Source: Peristeroidobacter soli (GTDB lineage: Bacteria; Pseudomonadota; Gammaproteobacteria; Steroidobacterales; Steroidobacteraceae). Taken from it: a stretch of 64,000 nucleotides of DNA. The notes under the pieces were generated by a model. That model had not been told where the DNA came from. It did not search any database and was given only the letters and a program-made list of their open reading frames with translations. Position 1 is the stretch's first letter. Every line of letters starts with the position of its first letter. Of this stretch, positions 56,133-64,000 are shown in pieces. Made by a program: the position numbers and the translations under genes. The DNA is taken from NCBI RefSeq assembly GCF_004138485.1, contig NZ_RYEV01000011.1:124001-188000 (forward strand), read 5' to 3'.

Positions 56133-56981
56133 TTATTCTTCCTCTATATGCCCGAGGATGCGTGAAATTTCCTTGGCTCCGCTCTTCACCAATTTCGACA
56201 TCATGGCTGCGTTCTGCTGGCCGCGGATGACCGGCGCGCCAATGGATAGCGCGGCAACGACTTCGCCGCCGCGTCCGAAGACCGGCGAGCCGAAGCCCAT
56301 CACGCCCTCGCTGACATCTTCGTTGGTCGTCGTGAGGTAGGACTTGCGCGCGTCTTGAATCAAGCCTTCCAGCTCACTGCGAGTCATTTTCTTTTTCTTC
56401 GGGTTGATCGGCTCGAGCTTGGTCTTGGCGAGATAATCCTTGCGGAACTCGTCGCTTTGAAATGCAAGCAGCACGCGACCACCGGCAGAGCTGTAGAGCG
56501 GGCGGCGCTCGCCGACGTTGGCGATGAAGCGGATTGCACGTGTGCTTTCTGCTTTGTCGATATACACGGCATAGGCTGCATCCGACGACAGCTCGGCCAG
56601 AAGAATGGTTTCGCCGCTTTGCTCCGCGAGCTTTTGCAGCACCGGCCGGGCGAGTTGACCAAGCTTGCGCTGACCGATGATGACCGAACCGAGGGCGAAT
56701 GCCTCGGGCCCGAGGGCGTAGCCGGCCTCCCGCTGCACCACATACCCGGCTTCAACGAGGGTACGCAACAGGGCAAGCAAGCTCGTTTTAGGTGTCCGAA
56801 TCGCCAGACTGAGCTGTGCGAGGCTCGAACTCTCTTCCGACATTGCAAGTACGCGAAGCACATTCAGCAATCGGGTCACCGAACGGGGACCGCTGCGTCG
56901 GACCTTTTCAACGCCGCGCCCGCGTTTGGCGGGACGCTGCCCTTCGGGCGCACTGACGACATTCAAGCGTGCGCTGCTCAT
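56133..56981 (-). CDS. IclR-family transcriptional regulator (paralog 2)
   Basis: A 282-aa regulator closely similar to the one at 26561-27430: both begin SSARL-VVS, share RRSGPRSVTRLLNVLRVLA and TPKTSLLALLRTLVEAGYVVQREAGY, and keep the effector-domain blocks (RRPLYSSA-GR-LLAFQS). Such conservation of the recognition helix implies the same or overlapping operators. ATG 56981 has GGAGT upstream. It is divergent from the second orphan SBP gene, with operator site D between. Confidence 0.9.
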   Translation of the reverse strand: MSSARLNVVSAPEGQRPAKRGRGVEKVRRSGPRSVTRLLNVLRVLAMSEESSSLAQLSLAIRTPKTSLLALLRTLVEAGYVVQREAGYALGPEAFALGSVIIGQRKLGQLARPVLQKLAEQSGETILLAELSSDAAYAVYIDKAESTRAIRFIANVGERRPLYSSAGGRVLLAFQSDEFRKDYLAKTKLEPINPKKKKMTRSELEGLIQDARKSYLTTTNEDVSEGVMGFGSPVFGRGGEVVAALSIGAPVIRGQQNAAMMSKLVKSGAKEISRILGHIEEE

Positions 56982-57419
56982 CGAACCACTCCGCTTAGTT
57001 CCATCATTAGTAGTTCCGTCCTCTGGCGGTTGAGTTGCCTGAGATCTCATAAATCTGGACCGATTAGCCAGTTTACACGAATTTCCGGAGTTACAAGGTC
57101 GCAACCGTTGACGACTGACTGACGGTTGGCATAGCCGACTGAGGCCAGGAGGCCGCCGACGATGGGGTGTAAACCGGTCGCGCCCCCTCGCCGACCTCTA
57201 ATCAAGAAAAGAATATCATTCCCATAGGCGCACACGCTACAATTGTTCGATCTAAATCGCGACTTTTCCCACCCGCTCATGCCGGTGCGAAGTCGCAATG
57301 TCGGTGGAGTGCTCGCTCGGCCTGAGTGCGTCATCGCTGACCGCTCAACGGTACGGACTTTCCGTCTTCGCGCAACACCACTGTCGCTGACCCATGTGCA
57401 AGACGAGGAACCGCAGACC
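56982..57419. other. Divergent region between IclR 2 and SBP 2, with operator site D
   Basis: 438 bp. It includes operator D (57207-57225) and a TACAAT -10-like hexamer (57238-57243). The frame upstream of the SBP is open back to 57243 but lacks protein character, so it is treated as leader. Confidence 0.5.
57207..57225 (-). promoter_or_regulatory. Inverted-repeat operator (site D)
   Basis: On the minus strand it reads ATGGGAATGATATTCTTTT; the first 15 bases are identical to site C. It overlaps the -35 zone of a TACAAT (57238-57243) promoter reading toward the SBP. Confidence 0.6.
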
Positions 57420-58514
57420 GTGCGAGCCGCATTACAAAGAGTTCTGACCCTCGGTCTTGGAATGGCCGTACTAGCGTCGGCTGCCGCGCACGCCGACGCC
57501 AAGAAGCTTACCGACATCGTGATCGGCCTGCCCAGCAGCGCCAGTCTGAATTATTCGATGTTCACGGCGGCGATGGAGTTGGGCTACTTCGAGCAGGAAG
57601 GCCTTTCGGTTCGTCTCCAAGAGCTGCAGGGAGGGGCGGTGGTGATGTCGCAAGTCGTCACCAAGTCCATCCCGATCGGCACCGGGACGGCAGATCCCCT
57701 GATGATCGCCAATCAACCCGGCAGAAGCCGACTGCCGCTCAAGTTTTTCTACAATCAGACACGCGAGTACAACTGGGAGTTCGTGGTTCCGGAAAGCAGT
57801 CCGATTCGAGCCATTGCCGATCTGAAAGGGAGAAGAATCGGCGTAGGGGCACTGACCAACTCGCACATGCCTGTGTCGCGAATGATCCTGAAGGATAGCG
57901 GCTTACAACTGAACCGGGACTATCGATTCATCGCGATCGGCTCCGCCGGCCCCGCGTTCAGTGCGTTGCTGAACGGTCAAGTCGACGCCTACATCACGTT
58001 CACAACCAACATTGCCCGGTTCGAAAGCTCGCCAGAGGGGCGCCAGCTCCGCTCGCTGCCCATCGGCGACAGGTTCAAAGGATTATTTCAGAACGGATTC
58101 TTCGCTCATGAAGACGTGATCAAGAACACTCCGCAGCTGCTGATCGGCTTTGGTCGCGCATCCGCCAAGGCAACCATCTTCTGCCAGCAGGCGATGGAGT
58201 TCTGTCTGCAGAGTTACTGGAGACATTTCCCGAACCTGAAACCTCGCGACAGTGACGCGCAGAGTGAGCACCGTCTGGTGGAGTCCCTCAAAGCACCCTG
58301 GAATGCCTACTTTGCGTTTCCACAGGGGCAGGTGCGTCGCTTTGGGGAATATCCGCAGGCGGGCTGGCAGGCACTGATGGAGATTCTGTTCGCGGGCGGT
58401 GAGATCGCTTCGAAATACGATCCGGCCACGTTATACACGAACGAACTGGTCGCACGAATCAACGATTTTGATGCCGCGGCGATTGAGAAGCAGGCGCTGA
58501 GCTACCGCAAATAA
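57420..58514 (+). CDS. Orphan NMT1/SsuA-type substrate-binding protein (paralog 2)
   Basis: A 364-aa exported binding protein. GTG 57420 follows GAGGAA by 9 nt and gives a good Sec signal (ALQRVLTLGLGMAVLASAAAHA). It shares architecture and many blocks with 29810-30892 (ELGYFEQEGLSV, LPLKFFYNQTREYN, IADLKGRRIGV, IGFGRASAK, LYTNELVARINDFD). As for paralog 1, no permease or ATPase gene is near. Position opposite IclR 2 suggests direct control. Confidence 0.85.
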   Translation: MRAALQRVLTLGLGMAVLASAAAHADAKKLTDIVIGLPSSASLNYSMFTAAMELGYFEQEGLSVRLQELQGGAVVMSQVVTKSIPIGTGTADPLMIANQPGRSRLPLKFFYNQTREYNWEFVVPESSPIRAIADLKGRRIGVGALTNSHMPVSRMILKDSGLQLNRDYRFIAIGSAGPAFSALLNGQVDAYITFTTNIARFESSPEGRQLRSLPIGDRFKGLFQNGFFAHEDVIKNTPQLLIGFGRASAKATIFCQQAMEFCLQSYWRHFPNLKPRDSDAQSEHRLVESLKAPWNAYFAFPQGQVRRFGEYPQAGWQALMEILFAGGEIASKYDPATLYTNELVARINDFDAAAIEKQALSYRK

Positions 58515-58535
58515 GCTTCGACCGGCGCGGCTGGG

Positions 58536-58557
58536 GCGGTTGTTGACCGCTTTACTT
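58536..58557 (+). terminator. Possible intrinsic terminator after SBP 2
   Basis: GCGGT-TGTTG-ACCGC hairpin followed by TTTACTT. The stem is short but the T-rich tail fits. Confidence 0.4.
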
Positions 58558-58579
58558 GCTTCCACTACAGTCGGAAATG

Positions 58580-58598
58580 CGAATATCGTGCGTATTCG
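58580..58598. promoter_or_regulatory. Inverted repeat CGAATA-N7-TATTCG before the ferredoxin oxidoreductase gene
   Basis: A perfect 6-bp inverted repeat with a 7-bp spacer, 22 bp before ATG 58620. The left arm extends to AAATGCGAAT, which resembles the shared half-site; the spacing differs from A-E. Confidence 0.35.
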
Positions 58599-58619
58599 TG
58601 TTCCTGTGCTGCTGGTGAC

Positions 58620-61600
58620 ATGACATTGCCATCCGTTTCGATCGACGACAAATACCGCCTCGATGCTCGACGCATCTACTTATCCGGCACGCAGGCGCTG
58701 GTGCGTCTACCTTTGCTACAGCGAGCACGCGACCGTGCGCAGGGCCTGAACACAGCAGGGTTTATCTCGGGCTATCGCGGGTCGCCGCTGGGAATGTATG
58801 ACCAGGCTCTGTGGCGTGCGCAGAAATTCTTGAGGGAGAACGACATCAGTTTCGTGCCGGGCCTCAACGAAGACCTGGCAGCCACATCGGTCTGGGGAAC
58901 CCAGCAAGTGGGATTATCGCCAGGCGCCAAAGTGCAAGGCGTATTCGCCATTTGGTATGGAAAGGGACCGGGCGTGGATCGATCGCTCGATGCACTCAAG
59001 CATGCCAATGCCGCCGGAACCTCACCCTACGGAGGCGTCATCGCCATCGCGGGCGACGATCATGGCGCCCAATCTTCTACACTGCCCCATCAGAGCGAAC
59101 AGGTGTTCGCCGCGGCATCGATGCCCGTCGTCAACCCGGCGACATTGCAGGAATACCTCGACTACGGTCTGTATGGATTTGCGTTGTCGCGCTATTCCGG
59201 TTGCTGGGTGGGATTCAAGGCAACCGCCGAGATCGTGGAGAGCTCGGCCTCCATTGTCAGCGATCCCGAGCGCATCGACATCGTTATCCCCGGTGACTTC
59301 GAGCGGCCAGTGGGGGGACTGGGTATCCGCTGGCCCGATCCGCCGCTCGAGAAAGAGCGACGGTTGCATGGGCCGAAGATGGATGCCGTCGCCGCCTTCG
59401 CGCGCGCCAACGATCTGGACCGCGTCGTGCTCGGGGGGAGCTCTGCCTGGCTCGGCATTGTGACGACGGGCAAAGCCTACCTCGATGTGTGTCAGGCGCT
59501 GTCCGATCTGGGTATCGACCACCAGCGGGCGTGTGAGCTCGGATTGCGGGTCTATAAGATCGGGCTGGTCTGGCCGATCGAACAGACCAAGGCGCTGCGC
59601 TTCGCGGACGGTCTGCAAGAGATCCTGGTTGTCGAGGAAAAAGGAGATTTTCTGGAAGCGCAGCTCACGCGTCTGCTCTATAACCTCAGCGCGAGTCGCC
59701 GCCCCGCGATTGTCGGCAAGCGCGACGAAACTGGCGCAAGGTTACTGCCCAGCGAAGGCGAGTTGACGCGTACGATGATTGCGGTCGCTGTGGTAGCTCG
59801 CCTGCATAAGCTGGAGCATCGCGACGCGCAGTTGGAGAATCGGCTTGCACGACTAAAGACATTCGAGCAGGCGCTACCATCGGCTGGCGCAGGTGCGCAG
59901 CGCACGCCGTTTTTCTGCTCCGGTTGTCCCCACAACAGCTCGACGAAGGTGCCCGAGGGCAGCCGGGCGATGGCTGGGATCGGTTGCCATGGGATGGCGG
60001 TATATGTGCCGAGCCGGCGCACGACAATGATGTCGCACATGGGTGGGGAAGGTGCGAGCTGGATCGGCGAAGCTCCGTTCACGAGCGAGCCTCACATATT
60101 TCAGAATCTCGGCGACGGTACGTACGCTCATTCCGGCATCCTGGCGCTGCGCGCCGCGGCGGCGGCCGGCGTCAACATTACCTACAAAATTCTCTATAAC
60201 GATGCCGTTGCGATGACTGGCGGTCAGCCCGTGGAGGGGCAGCTCACGCTGGTGCAGATTGCACATCAGGTTGCGGCGGAAGGTGCGAAGCGCATCGCCA
60301 TCGTCAGCGATGAGCCTGATAAATATCCAGCGACGAGCGCTTTCCCGACGCTCACCACCATTCATCATCGCCGCGATCTCGATGCCGTTCAGCGCGAGCT
60401 GCGCGAGATCAAGGGGTTGACGGTACTGATCTATGATCAGACCTGCGCGGCTGAAAAACGTCGGCGCCGCAAGCGCGGGTTGCATCCGGATCCGGCTCGA
60501 CGCGTCATCATCAATGAAGCGGTCTGCGAGGGATGCGGCGATTGCTCCGTTGCGTCGAACTGCATTTCGGTCCAGCCCGTGGAGACCGAGTTTGGTCGCA
60601 AGCGCCGTATCGATCAGTCTCAATGCAATAAGGATTTCGCCTGCGTCGAGGGTTTCTGTCCCAGCTTCGTGACTGTTCATGGTGGCAAGCCCAGGCGCGC
60701 CGCGAGTTCGGTCAATGCGATCGCTGCGGACTCGGTAGACGATCTGCCGCTTCCGCGAGCGACGATGTCGGCCGACAGGTACAACATTCTTGTCACCGGA
60801 ATCGGCGGGACCGGCGTCATTACCGTCGGTGCGCTGATCGCGATGGCTGCGCACTTGGAAGGTAAGGGTTGCTCAGTGCTCGATGTCACCGGGTTGGCGC
60901 AGAAAAATGGCGCGGTCACCAGTCATATTCGCATCGCAGCCCGGCCGGATGACATCACCGCAGCACGCATTCCCACCGGCGGCGCCGATCTGATTCTTGG
61001 CTGCGACATCGTCGTCTCCGCGAGTCCGGCGGCCGTGGCCAGAATCAACCGCGGGCATACCGTGGCCATCATCAATACAGATACCCAGCCCACCGCAAGC
61101 TTGGTGATGAATCCGGATGGCGAGCTCGATATCGGTGCCAAGCGGGAGATCCTGCGTGGTGCGATCGGGGACACCAAGCTGGACTTCATCGCTGCAACCA
61201 GCATCGCAACGGCGTTGCTGGGGGACGCCATTGCGGCCAATACCTTCCTGCTGGGCTTCGCTTATCAAAAAGGAGGCATTCCGCTCGCTGCCGAGTCGCT
61301 CCTGCGTGCCATCGAGCTCAACGAAGTGAGCGTCGCTGCAAACAAGCAGGCCTTCGCATGGGGACGATTGGCGGCACATGATGTGACGAAAGTCGGGGAA
61401 GTCGTCAGATCGCGCCTGCCGGTGGAGCGATGGCAGCCGAAGACGCTGGACGAATTGATTGCTCGACGGGCCGAGTTTCTCACCAGCTACCAGAACGACG
61501 CTTGGGCTGATCGCTACCGTCGCGTTGTCGCAGCGGTGCGGGAAGCTGAGCAACGAGCGGCGCCGGGGCAGGAGTCACTGGCAGCAGCGGTTGCGCACAA

Positions 61601-62090
61601 CTTGTTCAAGTTGATGGCATATAAAGATGAGTACGAGGTGGCGCGTCTGCATTCCAGTGCAGCCTTTCGGGAGGCCATCGCCAGACAATTCGACGGTGAT
61701 GTGCGCCTGAGCTTTCATCTCGCCGCGCCAATGCTGGCTGGCATCGATAAGGTAACCGGCCATCCTCGTAAGCGCGAATACGGCGCTTGGATGATGAGTG
61801 CGTTTCGCGTGCTTGCGAAGCTCCGGTTTCTTCGCGGCACCGTGCTGGATCCCTTTGGCCGAAGCGAAGAGCGACGTGCCGAACGCCGGCTCATAGATGA
61901 GTACGAGCAGCGCCTGCTGACACGGACCGCGAAATTTTCTGCTGCGCAGCTGCCGATCCTCGTGCAGCTCGCGAAGCTCCCCGAGATGATCCGAGGTTAT
62001 GGGCACGTGAAAGCCAAGGCCATGCAGCGGGCCGCCACGGAACTCGTACGGCTGGAGCGGGAGCTCGAGCAGCCCGAGTCAGCATCCTAG
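58620..62090 (+). CDS. Fused indolepyruvate:ferredoxin oxidoreductase-like protein (IorAB fusion)
   Basis: A 1156-aa cytosolic enzyme. An N-terminal pyrimidine-binding/TPP half (SGYRGSPLGMYD, GDDHGAQSSTLPHQSE) is followed by the TPP diphosphate site GDGTYAHSG with YNDAVAMTGGQP near residue 500. A ferredoxin-like segment has CEGCGDCSVASNC and CNKDFACVEGFC (about 635-680). The gamma domain (GIGGTGVITVGALI) comes last. It oxidatively decarboxylates aryl- or branched 2-oxoacids to acyl-CoA, reducing ferredoxin. Together with the LeuB-like gene just after it (convergent), it could handle a 2-oxoacid made from a substituted malate. Confidence 0.92.
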   Translation: MTLPSVSIDDKYRLDARRIYLSGTQALVRLPLLQRARDRAQGLNTAGFISGYRGSPLGMYDQALWRAQKFLRENDISFVPGLNEDLAATSVWGTQQVGLSPGAKVQGVFAIWYGKGPGVDRSLDALKHANAAGTSPYGGVIAIAGDDHGAQSSTLPHQSEQVFAAASMPVVNPATLQEYLDYGLYGFALSRYSGCWVGFKATAEIVESSASIVSDPERIDIVIPGDFERPVGGLGIRWPDPPLEKERRLHGPKMDAVAAFARANDLDRVVLGGSSAWLGIVTTGKAYLDVCQALSDLGIDHQRACELGLRVYKIGLVWPIEQTKALRFADGLQEILVVEEKGDFLEAQLTRLLYNLSASRRPAIVGKRDETGARLLPSEGELTRTMIAVAVVARLHKLEHRDAQLENRLARLKTFEQALPSAGAGAQRTPFFCSGCPHNSSTKVPEGSRAMAGIGCHGMAVYVPSRRTTMMSHMGGEGASWIGEAPFTSEPHIFQNLGDGTYAHSGILALRAAAAAGVNITYKILYNDAVAMTGGQPVEGQLTLVQIAHQVAAEGAKRIAIVSDEPDKYPATSAFPTLTTIHHRRDLDAVQRELREIKGLTVLIYDQTCAAEKRRRRKRGLHPDPARRVIINEAVCEGCGDCSVASNCISVQPVETEFGRKRRIDQSQCNKDFACVEGFCPSFVTVHGGKPRRAASSVNAIAADSVDDLPLPRATMSADRYNILVTGIGGTGVITVGALIAMAAHLEGKGCSVLDVTGLAQKNGAVTSHIRIAARPDDITAARIPTGGADLILGCDIVVSASPAAVARINRGHTVAIINTDTQPTASLVMNPDGELDIGAKREILRGAIGDTKLDFIAATSIATALLGDAIAANTFLLGFAYQKGGIPLAAESLLRAIELNEVSVAANKQAFAWGRLAAHDVTKVGEVVRSRLPVERWQPKTLDELIARRAEFLTSYQNDAWADRYRRVVAAVREAEQRAAPGQESLAAAVAHNLFKLMAYKDEYEVARLHSSAAFREAIARQFDGDVRLSFHLAAPMLAGIDKVTGHPRKREYGAWMMSAFRVLAKLRFLRGTVLDPFGRSEERRAERRLIDEYEQRLLTRTAKFSAAQLPILVQLAKLPEMIRGYGHVKAKAMQRAATELVRLERELEQPESAS

Positions 62091-62119
62091 TCCGGACGTG
62101 ACTTTGCGGGCGGGCTCTG

Positions 62120-63247
62120 CTAATCCAGCAGGCGCTCGAGCTCGGACAGCACGGCGGCGCCCATGTCCGTCGTGGACAGGCTTTCGCCGCCCATGGCGAT
62201 ATCTCGCGTGCGCGCGCCTGCCGCTAGGGCGTTGGCAATCGCTTGTTCCAAGAGGTCAGCATCGTGGCGGCGGCCTAGTGAGAAACGCAGTAGCATTGCC
62301 ACGCTGTAGATCGAGCCGAGCGGATTGGCGATAGATTGCCCCGCAATGTCAGGCGCGCTGCCGTGAACGGGTTCGTACAACGCGGCACGCCGGCCATCTT
62401 CGCGTAATGGCCCGAGCGACGCGGACGGCAGCATGCCCAGCGAGCCCGTTACCATCGCGGCACAATCGGAAAGAATGTCGCCGAATAGATTGTCTGTGAG
62501 AATGACGTCGAATTGCTTCGGGGCGCGGACCAGTTGCATTGCGCAGTTGTCGGCCAACATGTGGTTCAGTTCGATATCGGGATACTCACTATCGCGAACA
62601 GCCTGGACCTCCTCTCTCCAAAGCCTCCCGGCCTCCATGACATTTTCCTTCGCGACGGAGCACACGCGGCTGTTGCGCGTGCGTGCCAGGTCGAAGGCGG
62701 CGCGTGTCACTTTTCGAATCTGAGTGCTGGTGTATTGATGGGTATTCGTACCGAGTCGTTCGCCATTCGCCAGCACTTCGATACCGCGTGGCTGGCCGAA
62801 ATAGATGCCGCCGACGAGTTCACGAACGATCACCAAGTCCACGCCGTCGATGACTCGGGCCTTGAGGGAGGACGTCTCGTGCAGCTCGGGTACGGGCTTG
62901 ATGGGGCGCAGATTGGCGAATAGATCCAGCTCCCGACGCACAGCGAGCAGATTGCCGGCTTTGCGAGCGGCCGCGGGGATGGCGTCGAACTCCGGACCGC
63001 CGGTCGCGCCGAACAGAATCGCGTCTGCGTCGCGCATGGCCGCAAAGGCAGCCTCCGTCAATACCTTGCCGTGTCGGTTATATGCACTCGCTCCATACTC
63101 CACATCCACCAGCTCGAAGGGCAGGGCGCGCTTGTCGATGATCCGAGCGAGGATACGGCGCCCTTCCGCGGTGACCTCTGGGCCTACGCCGTCCCCACCG
63201 GCGATCACGATCGTGCGTCGGCCAGCGACAGTCATGTCGGCACCCAT
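62120..63247 (-). CDS. Isopropylmalate dehydrogenase-family enzyme (LeuB-like)
   Basis: A 375-aa beta-decarboxylating dehydrogenase. Family signature NLFGDILSDCAAMVTGSLGMLPSAS, with VRELVGGIYFGQPR (substrate Arg/Tyr region) and YEPVHGSAPDIAG (NAD site) intact. It could be the leucine-pathway enzyme, but no leuA/C/D set adjoins it and a LeuCD-like pair lies 28 kb away in a catabolic operon, so a role on a substituted malate is plausible. Start at 63247 or 63235 is undecided. Confidence 0.85.
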   Translation of the reverse strand: MGADMTVAGRRTIVIAGGDGVGPEVTAEGRRILARIIDKRALPFELVDVEYGASAYNRHGKVLTEAAFAAMRDADAILFGATGGPEFDAIPAAARKAGNLLAVRRELDLFANLRPIKPVPELHETSSLKARVIDGVDLVIVRELVGGIYFGQPRGIEVLANGERLGTNTHQYTSTQIRKVTRAAFDLARTRNSRVCSVAKENVMEAGRLWREEVQAVRDSEYPDIELNHMLADNCAMQLVRAPKQFDVILTDNLFGDILSDCAAMVTGSLGMLPSASLGPLREDGRRAALYEPVHGSAPDIAGQSIANPLGSIYSVAMLLRFSLGRRHDADLLEQAIANALAAGARTRDIAMGGESLSTTDMGAAVLSELERLLD

Positions 63248-63823
63248 GACTGGAAGTCCGATGAGGTGCACGCTGGCGCACGCTGACAGGTGAGGTGATT
63301 CATTGTCGTCGTCCGCAAATCCAGCTCAACGCTGGTGCGCATTTAAGCACAAAGGTCTCAAAAGCGACATGGCCGGGGTTGCCCAATCAAACATAAATTT
63401 CCCAAGATCCGCAAATTCTCGCGCCGACTGGAGTCGCGACAGCCGAATGGCGCTCACCGGCCTTGATTGCCCGACCGCTTTGGGTCTAGGATCGAATATG
63501 TGAACGAAGTACGCATTTAAGCGAACTCGATATCCGGACACCGATCTACGAATCGGAACAGGTGGGTGGAGGCATGAAGAGCGAAATGTCCGGGCGTGGT
63601 TCGACGCTGCCATGCGTCGCTGACAACATCTCCGAGACCAGCGACAACGACGCCGCTTCTCTGTTTTTTTCCCGATCGTGCCGTCGTTCGACCGACCGCC
63701 GGCGACTCTGGCGCCGGAGCTTCGTTTAGGCGCGATCGTTTTATCGTCGGCGGCCGCCTCGCGGTGTCGATATCGTCCATAGCGAACCTCCGTCACACCT
63801 GGCGGGGAGGGGAGAGAAGTCGA
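63248..63823. other. 576-bp divergent region with element K
   Basis: Between the minus-strand LeuB-like gene and the plus-strand symporter. No coding frame is convincing. Element K lies at 63498-63516. A GGGGAGGGGAG ribosome-binding region precedes the symporter ATG. Confidence 0.5.
63498..63516 (+). promoter_or_regulatory. Operator-like element K
   Basis: ATGTGAACGAAGTACGCAT differs from the A-E core at two positions and closely matches element L (42528-42546). Confidence 0.4.
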
Positions 63824-64000
63824 ATGACTCCAGACAGGAACGAGTTGTCCAGCATCAAGACCAAGGTGGTCTACGGCCTGGGCTCGGTCGCCTTCGGCAT
63901 CAAGGACAATGGCTTCAACATCATCCTGCTGCTCTTCTATAACCAGGTGATCGGATTGCCGGCCTATCTGGTGAGCGGGGCCATCGCGATGGTACTGGTG
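63824..64000 (+). CDS. N-terminal part of a GPH-family sugar/cation symporter (continues past window)
   Basis: The first 59 residues are visible: a short polar start, then KVVYGLGSVAFGIKDNGF and LLLFYNQVIGLPAYLVSG, the beginning of a MelB-like glycoside-pentoside-hexuronide symporter. The YGLGSVAFGIKDN block is typical. The ATG at 63824 is preceded by a GGAG-rich tract. The substrate could be a sugar conjugate or other organic acid. Confidence 0.75.
   Translation, partial: MTPDRNELSSIKTKVVYGLGSVAFGIKDNGFNIILLLFYNQVIGLPAYLVSGAIAMVLV

Overview
The window looks like a high-GC proteobacterial chromosome. It carries TonB-dependent outer-membrane receptors, Tat and Sec signal peptides, a HiPIP, c-type cytochromes and many LysR, IclR and MarR regulators. 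The mix of DUF1592/DUF1552 proteins, CaiB/BaiF CoA-transferase, fused 2-oxoacid:ferredoxin oxidoreductase and many hydrolases resembles metabolically versatile soil or water Gammaproteobacteria such as Steroidobacter-like or Solimonas-like lineages. That placement is inference only; no rRNA or tRNA gene was seen.

Layout. 1-3389: end of a membrane protein, then an exported TolB-propeller/amidohydrolase. 3390-6869: scar region with a decayed IS-type integrase gene split by a group II intron (reverse transcriptase gene plus recognisable domains V and VI) and the 3' remnant of a zinc alcohol dehydrogenase. 7098-13362: exported alpha/beta hydrolases, a CMD-cupin protein, an aldo/keto reductase divergent from a LysR regulator, and a flavodoxin. 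13461-25069: two TonB-dependent receptors, a 2OG-Fe(II) oxygenase-like protein, a HbpS/GlcG protein and two tandem exported type-B carboxylesterases. 25121-30950: an etfB remnant, an SDR, an IclR regulator, intact etfBA and an orphan NMT1-type binding protein. 31039-36896 (minus strand): a tight cluster of enoyl-CoA hydratase, isocitrate-lyase/PEP-mutase-type lyase, LeuD-like and LeuC-like hydratase subunits, CaiB-type CoA-transferase and acyl-CoA dehydrogenase. 37383-41929: NicD-like hydrolase, isochorismatase-fold protein lacking the Cys nucleophile, Tat-exported epoxide-hydrolase-like protein, and a PAS histidine kinase. 42528-49779: DUF1592, DUF1552 and PF03640-like proteins bracketed by two paralogous secreted proteins of unknown function. 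49805-55732: MFS exporter divergent from MarR, then HiPIP, triheme cytochrome c and an exported fumarase-superfamily lyase. 56133-64000: second IclR divergent from a second orphan binding protein, a 1156-aa indolepyruvate:ferredoxin-oxidoreductase-like protein, a LeuB-like dehydrogenase, and the start of a GPH-type symporter.

How it may work together. The gene content reads as a catabolic island: receptors import a substrate, exported esterases and hydrolases trim it, a CoA-transferase, ETF-linked dehydrogenase and hydratase oxidise it, and a LeuC/LeuD/LeuB-like set with a C-C lyase and a 2-oxoacid:ferredoxin oxidoreductase suggests processing of a substituted malate or succinate. The substrate cannot be read from sequence.

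The most striking unexplained signal is a 19-bp inverted-repeat motif (ATNNGAAYGAYRTTC core) that occurs five times, all between genes: before both TonB receptors, before the NicD-like hydrolase, between the second IclR and its binding protein, and upstream of the HiPIP operon. Looser half-sites precede several other genes. Together with two near-identical IclR paralogs this suggests one dispersed regulon. All calls come from reading the sequence; no database search was run.
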